The notes below the pieces were generated by a model that ran no database searches, was not told where the DNA came from, and saw only the letters and a program-made list of their open reading frames with translations. 64,000 nucleotides of DNA, from NCBI RefSeq assembly GCF_000385375.1, contig NZ_ARVV01000001.1, positions 2,418,001 to 2,482,000 of the forward strand. Reading direction: 5' to 3'. Position 1 is the first letter of the stretch, and each line of letters starts with the position of its first letter. The translations under genes were made by a program, and so were the position numbers. This stretch comes from Methyloversatilis discipulorum. GTDB lineage: Bacteria; Pseudomonadota; Gammaproteobacteria; Burkholderiales; Rhodocyclaceae. Below, piece by piece: positions 59,108-64,000 of the stretch.

Positions 59108-59966
59108 ACGCGGGCATCCGCTGATCGGCGTGGCCTTCATGCTGGCCGCGCTGTTCTGTTTCGCCGTGCTGGACACCACCGGCAAGTACCTGTCGCAGCG
59201 CTACCCGGTCGGCGTGCTGGTGTGGGCGCGCTATCTGGTGCCGGCCATCGTGCTCGGCGCGGTGCTGTGGCCGCGCATGCGGCGCAACCTGCTGGTGACG
59301 CCGCGCTGGCGGCTGCAGATACTGCGGGCCGCACTGCTGGCCGGCGTGTCCTTCCTGATCATGGGCGGGCTGAAGACGATACCGATGGCCGAGGGCACCT
59401 CGCTGTTCTTCGTCACGCCGCTGATCGTGACGCTGCTCGCAGGGCCGGTGCTGGGCGAACGGGTGACGGTCGCCAACTGGCTGCTGGCACTGTTCGGCTT
59501 CTCCGGCGTGCTGCTGATCGCTCGCCCGGACGGACATCTGCCGCTGCTGCCGGTATTGATGCTGCTCGGCGGCTCGCTGCTGTATGCCCTGTACCAGCTG
59601 GCCACGCGCAAGCTGGCGCCGACCGAGCGGCCGCTGACCACGCTCTACTACACCGCACTGGTCGGCGCGGCGCTGTCCACGCTGGCGCTGCCGGCGGCCG
59701 CGCACAGCGAATTGCCGGGGCCGGTCGACGCGCTGCTGGTGGTGTCGCTGGGCGTGTCCGGCATGGCCGGCCACTTCCTGCTGATACGCGCGATGGCCTT
59801 CGCACCGGCATCGGTGCTCAGCCCGCTCATATACGTGCAGCTGGTGTGGGCGACGCTGATGGGCTGGCTGGTGTTCGGCGACCTGCCGGGTGCCAGCGCT
59901 GTCGGCGGCGCCGGCCTCATCGTCGTCTGCGGGCTGGCCAGCGCCTGGCTGGCCCACCGGCGCTGA
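59070..59966 (+). CDS. EamA/DMT-family transporter
   Basis: The 298-residue protein has about ten hydrophobic segments and two EamA repeats (VAFMLAALFCFAVLDTTGKYLSQRYPVGVLVWARYL, and the second from LPVLMLLGGSLLYALYQLATRKLAP). The GTG at 59070 makes a 38-base overlap with nnrD. Starts near 59128 or ATG 59139 would also leave the first helix, so the exact start is open. The substrate is unknown. Confidence 0.85.
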   Translation: MPICRKSAISTSERGHPLIGVAFMLAALFCFAVLDTTGKYLSQRYPVGVLVWARYLVPAIVLGAVLWPRMRRNLLVTPRWRLQILRAALLAGVSFLIMGGLKTIPMAEGTSLFFVTPLIVTLLAGPVLGERVTVANWLLALFGFSGVLLIARPDGHLPLLPVLMLLGGSLLYALYQLATRKLAPTERPLTTLYYTALVGAALSTLALPAAAHSELPGPVDALLVVSLGVSGMAGHFLLIRAMAFAPASVLSPLIYVQLVWATLMGWLVFGDLPGASAVGGAGLIVVCGLASAWLAHRR

Positions 59967-59969
59967 AAC

Positions 59970-62123
59970 TCAACCGGCGGCCAGTTCGAGTGGCTGCGGC
60001 GTGTTGGCCGCGTCGGCCTGCAAGCCCTCGCCGAGGCTGCGTGCCCGGTTCGACAGGTCGCCCAGCTGCCGGCTGTGCAGCAGGGCCTCGATCTCGCCCG
60101 CCGGTACCGGTCGCGAGAAGTAATAGCCCTGTATCAGATCGCAGCCGAGCGCACGCAATGCAACCACCTGTTCCGAACGCTCGACGCCTTCGGCCACCAC
60201 CTCCATGCGCAGCGAGTGCGCGAGACGGATGACGGCCTCGACCACGTGGCGCGCCTCGGTGACGTGGTCCATGTCGATGACGAAGGTGCGGTCGATCTTG
60301 AGCTGGCGCGCCGGCAGCCGGCACAGATAGGCAAGGCAGGAATAGCCGGTACCGAAGTCGTCGATCGACAGCGTGACGCCCATCGCCTTCAGCTCTTCGA
60401 GTACGCGACGCACGCTGGTCGAGCTTTCCATCACCACCGACTCGGTGATCTCCAGCGCCAGCAGGCCAGGATCGATGTCGAACTCGTCGATGCAGGCGCG
60501 CACGCGCTCGACCAGATCAGGTTGGCGGAACTGCTGCGGCGACAGATTCACTGCCACCGGTATGCGCCGGCCGGCGTGCATCCAGCTGCGGATCTGACCG
60601 CAGGCCTCGCGCAACGTCCAGAAGCCGATCGCGTTGATCAGCCCGAAGCGCTCGGCCACCGGGATGAACTCGACCGGCGGCACCATGCCGCGCTCCGGGT
60701 CCTGCCAGCGGATCAGCGCCTCGACGCCGCGCAATTCGCCATCGACCGCACTCACCTTGGGCTGGTAGTGCAGCACGAATTCGTCGTTGTCGAGCGCACG
60801 GCGGATCGCCCGCTGCATGCCGAGAATGTCGGCGCCGCCGCCGTCCATGTCCTCGCAGTACAGGCGCCAGGTGTTGCGCCCCGCATGCTTGGCGGCGTAC
60901 ATCGCGGTATCGGCGCAGACGAGCACGCGATTCTCGTCGCCGTCGTCCGGAAACAGCGCGACACCGACCGACGCCGACACCTGAATCTCGTGAGTGCCGA
61001 TCAGCATCGGCTGGCTGGCGGCATCGACCAGGCGCTGCGCCAGCCGGCCGGCACCTTCAGCATCGATCGCACCTTCGGACAGCATGACGAACTCGTCGCC
61101 GCCAATGCGGGCCACCATATCGCCCTCGCGCAGACCGTTGCGCAACCGGCGCGCCACGCACTTGAGCACCTCGTCGCCGACGTGGTGACCGAGCACGTCG
61201 TTGACCGGCTTGAAGCCATCGAGATCGACGAACAGCACCGCCAGCCGCGCCCCTCGCCCCTGCACGCGCTCGGCGGCCTCGGCCAGCGCAGCATCGAAAT
61301 TGACGCGGTTCGGCAGATCGGTCAGCGGGTCGTGCAGCGCCGCATGCATCAGTTCGCTGTTGGCCGCCTTCAGACGCATCGCGAGTTGTCGCGTGCGGTG
61401 TTCCATGCGGGCATCGAACAGCGCGGCAACGCTGCCTATCCAGGTGAAGCCGATGGCCGCGACGGCGATGGTCAGCCCCAGCCAGGTCGGATCGATCTCG
61501 TGCTTGGCCAGGCTGACCGCATTCGCGTCGAAGCGGGCGGCCGCCATGCAGAGGTAGTGCACGGCGCACAGCACGAGCCCCATCGCCATCGAGGCCAGCA
61601 CCTTGAACAGATAGAGCGGGCGGCCATCGAGTGCGCGCATCCTGAGCAGCGCGCGGGCAGTCGCCACCGCCAGCGCCCAGGCGAGCAGCACTGCCAGCGC
61701 CAGCAGGCCCGGGCTGTATCCGACCGCCGGTTCGATGCGCATCGCCGACAACGCAAGATGGAACACCATGACGACACCCGCGCCGACGACCAGGGCCAGC
61801 GGCGCGCGCAGCCGCTCAGCTGGTGCAAGCCGACTGGCGCACAGCAGCGCGAGCAGCGATACGCCGACCGATGTCAGCCATGACTGCACGGTGATGATCA
61901 GGTCAAAGCCGGTCTGCATCGGCAGCGCATAGGCGAGCATGCCGACGAAGTTCACCGACCAGATGCCGGTTCCGAGCACCAGTGCACCGGAAAAGAGCCA
62001 GATGCGCGCGGCGCGCCTGTCGGTGCTCTGGATGCGTTGCGACAGATCGAGTGCTGACCAGGCGGCCATCACCGCCACCAGCAGTGACAGCGCGACCAGA
62101 AGCGGGTGGTATTGCCCCGTCAT
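59970..62123 (-). CDS. MHYT-like membrane GGDEF-EAL protein
   Basis: The N-terminal 230 residues form seven membrane helices in the MHYT pattern, but the signature is worn: NFVGMLAY replaces MHFIGMLA, and FHLALSAM and VHYLCMAA replace the next two. GGDEF (RIGGDEF with I-site REGD) and EAL (VEALIRW, DDFGTGYSC) follow with active-site motifs intact. The 717-residue reading starts at ATG 62123; ATG 62141 is an alternative. It is convergent with the EamA gene. MHYT domains are thought to sense O2, CO or NO through copper. Confidence 0.88.
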   Translation of the reverse strand: MTGQYHPLLVALSLLVAVMAAWSALDLSQRIQSTDRRAARIWLFSGALVLGTGIWSVNFVGMLAYALPMQTGFDLIITVQSWLTSVGVSLLALLCASRLAPAERLRAPLALVVGAGVVMVFHLALSAMRIEPAVGYSPGLLALAVLLAWALAVATARALLRMRALDGRPLYLFKVLASMAMGLVLCAVHYLCMAAARFDANAVSLAKHEIDPTWLGLTIAVAAIGFTWIGSVAALFDARMEHRTRQLAMRLKAANSELMHAALHDPLTDLPNRVNFDAALAEAAERVQGRGARLAVLFVDLDGFKPVNDVLGHHVGDEVLKCVARRLRNGLREGDMVARIGGDEFVMLSEGAIDAEGAGRLAQRLVDAASQPMLIGTHEIQVSASVGVALFPDDGDENRVLVCADTAMYAAKHAGRNTWRLYCEDMDGGGADILGMQRAIRRALDNDEFVLHYQPKVSAVDGELRGVEALIRWQDPERGMVPPVEFIPVAERFGLINAIGFWTLREACGQIRSWMHAGRRIPVAVNLSPQQFRQPDLVERVRACIDEFDIDPGLLALEITESVVMESSTSVRRVLEELKAMGVTLSIDDFGTGYSCLAYLCRLPARQLKIDRTFVIDMDHVTEARHVVEAVIRLAHSLRMEVVAEGVERSEQVVALRALGCDLIQGYYFSRPVPAGEIEALLHSRQLGDLSNRARSLGEGLQADAANTPQPLELAAG

Positions 62124-62425
62124 GACAGCAGCGCCCCGCATCGACAGAGCGATGCCGGGCCGCGCGCCAGCGGCGCGTCCACGTGGATGAACATTTCCTT
62201 CTCCCCAAAAGGACGATGCGAGCGGAGCCTGTTCGAGTCGGCTCTCGTATTGATCCCCCTGCTACGGCAGCGGGCAGCGCAACTTTAAGCACGGCGGCGC
62301 ACGCGTGAAGCGGATTCGTGACGAACTTGGGAGGAAGGCCGGATTGCCTGTGCCAGCCTTGCGGCTCGCATGGGCCGGGGCAGGCCGATGCTAGAATGCG
62401 CCGCGACAAATACAGAAGACGAGCC

Positions 62426-63274
62426 ATGCGGGAAAACGATCAGCTGTCCATCGAAATACAACGCAATGTGTCGCAGGCGCTGGCCGAGGATGTCGGCACC
62501 GGCGACCTGACCGCACGGCTGATCCCGGCCGGACGCGCCGCCACCGGCATGGTGACGGCGCGCGAGGAAGCGGTGCTGTGCGGCCGCGACTGGTTCGAAG
62601 CCTGCCTGCGTGCGCTCGACCCGAAAGCGACCGTCGCCTGGCATGTGGCCGAAGGCGAGTGGGTCGAGCCGGACCAGCGGCTGTGCGAAATCCTGTCGGA
62701 AACCCGCGCCCTGCTGACCGCCGAGCGTGCGGCGCTGAATTTCGTCCAGCTGCTGTCGGCCACCGCTACCATCACGCGTCGCTTCGTCGACGCCATCGCC
62801 GGCACCTCGGCACGCATCGTCGACACCCGCAAGACCCTGCCCGGCCTGCGCCTGGCGCAGAAGTACGCGGTCACCGTCGGCGGCGGCCTGAATCACCGCA
62901 TGGGTCTGTACGACGGCATCCTGATCAAGGAAAACCACATCATGGCCGCCGGCGGCATCCGTCCGGTACTGGCGCGCGCGCGCGGCATCGCGCCGTCGAA
63001 TGCCTTCATCCAGATCGAGGTCGAGACGCTGGCCCAGCTGGGCGAGGCGCTCGACGCCGGCGCCACCATGGTGCTGCTCGACAACATGTCGATCGAACAG
63101 ATGCGCGAGGCGGTCGCCATCAACGCCGGCCGTGCCGAACTCGAAGCGTCCGGCGGCGTGAACCTCGACCGCGTGCGGGCCATCGCCGAAACCGGCGTCG
63201 ACCGCATCTCCATCGGCGTCCTGACCAAGAACGTCCGCGCCATCGACCTTTCACTTCGCCACGTCGAACGCTGA
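62426..63274 (+). CDS. nadC: Nicotinate-nucleotide pyrophosphorylase (quinolinate phosphoribosyltransferase)
   Basis: NadC makes nicotinate mononucleotide from quinolinate and PRPP in de novo NAD synthesis. The 282-residue protein has ALAEDVGTGDLTARLIP, the substrate-binding RIVDTRKTLPGLRLAQKYAVTVGGGLNHRMGLYDGILIKENH, and VLLDNMSIEQMREAV. The ATG at 62426 gives the family start. A TAGAAT -10-like element lies at 62392-62397. nadA and nadB are not in the window. Confidence 0.96.
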   Translation: MRENDQLSIEIQRNVSQALAEDVGTGDLTARLIPAGRAATGMVTAREEAVLCGRDWFEACLRALDPKATVAWHVAEGEWVEPDQRLCEILSETRALLTAERAALNFVQLLSATATITRRFVDAIAGTSARIVDTRKTLPGLRLAQKYAVTVGGGLNHRMGLYDGILIKENHIMAAGGIRPVLARARGIAPSNAFIQIEVETLAQLGEALDAGATMVLLDNMSIEQMREAVAINAGRAELEASGGVNLDRVRAIAETGVDRISIGVLTKNVRAIDLSLRHVER

Positions 63275-63323
63275 GCGCCCGGCGCCAGCCTCGTCCAGCC
63301 CCTATCCGCGGAGATTCCGTCTG

Positions 63324-63461
63324 ATGTGGTTCATCCTGTACTACGTTGTGGCGATCACGGTGCTCATCCTGCACTTCACTGGCTTTCTCGCCCGCAACAA
63401 CCTCGAATGGCTGGTGTTCGTGCTGGCCGTCACCGTCTTCCCGGCCGTGCTCTATCTCTGA
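63324..63461 (+). CDS. 45-residue two-helix membrane protein
   Basis: The short frame MWFILYYVVAITVLILHF... ends ...VFPAVLYL and has two hydrophobic segments (residues 2-22 and 28-45) joined by ARNNLEW. A GGAG lies about ten bases before the ATG. It is 49 bases after nadC on the same strand. I recognise no family. The composition and the ribosome-binding site make it more likely real than chance. Confidence 0.55.
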   Translation: MWFILYYVVAITVLILHFTGFLARNNLEWLVFVLAVTVFPAVLYL

Positions 63462-63771
63462 GCGACACCAGCCCCTCCCTCGCCTGAACCGGGCGCGCGA
63501 CGCTGCGCGCCCTCCCCCGCTTCCGTCTCAAGCAGCCTGCTCGCCCCGGGCGGCGTAGCGCCCGCACGTCCGACGGCCGCCCCGCCGTCAGCGCCCCGTC
63601 CGCCACGGATCCGTCACCGCCTTCATTCTTGTTGCGAAACATTCTTTTAAGCATTTGAGAAATATTTGCATTTCGTTTACATTGCGCGCGAATTGATTCC
63701 GGGCCGGTGCGCGCTGCGCCACAGGAGCCCGACACAACAACGGCAAGACGTCACCACGGAGAGGAAACCCG
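63462..63771. other. Intergenic region before the TonB-dependent receptor
   Basis: In this 310-base stretch the first half is GC-rich and featureless. The second half (63620-63690) is markedly AT-rich for this genome and holds the promoter/Fur-box candidate described separately. No RNA gene is recognised. Confidence 0.5.
63655..63683 (+). promoter_or_regulatory. Promoter overlapped by a Fur-box-like palindrome
   Basis: A -35 TTGAGA (63655-63660) and a -10 TACATT (63678-63683) are 17 bp apart. TGAGAAATATTTGCA (63656-63670) matches the 7-1-7 Fur consensus TGATAAT-N-ATTATCA at 10 of 14 fixed positions and covers the -35. It stands about 90 bases before the TonB-receptor start. Confidence 0.5.
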
Positions 63772-64000
63772 ATGTCCGCACACGTTCGCACCCAGCGCTT
63801 CCGCAGTTCGGCATCTCGCCGCAGCATCGATCGCACACTGCTGCCTCTGGGCGCCGCCCTGATGGCCGCCAGCTTTGGCACCAGCGCACAGGCGGAGGAA
63901 GCGAACGTCGTCACGCTGCCCGCCGTGCAGGTCGAAGGCCAGGCACCTGCGCCTTACAAGGCCGAGGCGCTGAGTTCGCCGAAGCGGCCGCAGGCCATCC
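63772..64000 (+). CDS. TonB-dependent (siderophore) receptor, N-terminus (3' end outside window)
   Basis: The first 76 codons give a long basic signal peptide, ending near GTSAQAEEA, followed by VVTLPAVQVEGQ and an AEALSSPKRPQAI segment. The last is the approach to the TonB-box and plug region typical of ferric-siderophore receptors. GGAGAGGA precedes the ATG. The barrel lies beyond the window. An iron-siderophore role is supported by the candidate Fur site but not proven. Confidence 0.82.
   Translation, partial: MSAHVRTQRFRSSASRRSIDRTLLPLGAALMAASFGTSAQAEEANVVTLPAVQVEGQAPAPYKAEALSSPKRPQAI

Overview
The window is gene-dense, high-GC DNA (about two thirds G+C by eye) from a betaproteobacterium. 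Three things point to Rhodocyclales or a close relative: the conserved blocks PHP-YciO-M50-trpS-scpA-scpB-rluB and rimP-nusA-infB-rbfA-truB-rpsO-pnp, the ppx/ppk divergon, and minCDE. A Methyloversatilis-like bacterium is my best guess; this rests on protein resemblance and gene order, not on a marker gene. Nothing looks like phage, an insertion sequence, CRISPR or a recent island.

Region by region. 1-948: end of a sensor histidine kinase. 1051-5337 (minus): topoisomerase IV parE-parC, separated by a telomere-like GGGGCTA array. 5501-7023 (plus): rdgC and a bacterioferritin lacking the usual heme methionine. 7168-7479 (minus): a Pro-Arg-His tRNA operon with a clear promoter. 7580-16177 (minus): the translation/RNA operon rimP-nusA-infB-rbfA-truB-rpsO-pnp, with terminator-like hairpins before rimP and pnp. 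16335-22220 (minus): rluB, scpB, scpA, trpS, an M50 protease, YciO and a PHP phosphoesterase, read from the PHP gene down to rluB. 22302-22679: a lone gcvH. 22716-28402 (minus): ppx followed by a lipid-transport (Mla-type) operon with a lipoprotein and a GAF protein. 28558-31130 (plus): ppk1 and a small lipoprotein. 31883-35849 (plus): ArsC-like reductase, Hsp33, minCDE and a spermidine-synthase-like protein. 35923-37692 (minus): two cytochromes c behind an FNR-like box, and an AcuI-type reductase.

37829-46411 (plus) is the most interesting part. It is an eight-gene, translationally coupled operon: an ArsS-type radical SAM protein, a sodium/solute symporter, a degenerate metallophosphoesterase, a TVP38-disulfide-reductase fusion, two TIGR04283/TIGR04282-type glycosyltransferases, a DUF3047 exported protein, and a flavoprotein of the kind often fused to SelD. 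No arsM is present, so its product is open. REP elements with covarying stems follow it.

46626-64000: divergent ybbA/tesA sharing one CATG start, the tRNA 2-selenouridine synthase mnmH, a methyltransferase, a PAS histidine kinase, a Pat-type acyl-CoA synthetase/acetyltransferase with tag, two GGDEF-EAL proteins flanking nnrD and an EamA transporter, nadC, a 45-residue membrane protein, and the start of a TonB-dependent receptor behind a candidate Fur-controlled promoter.
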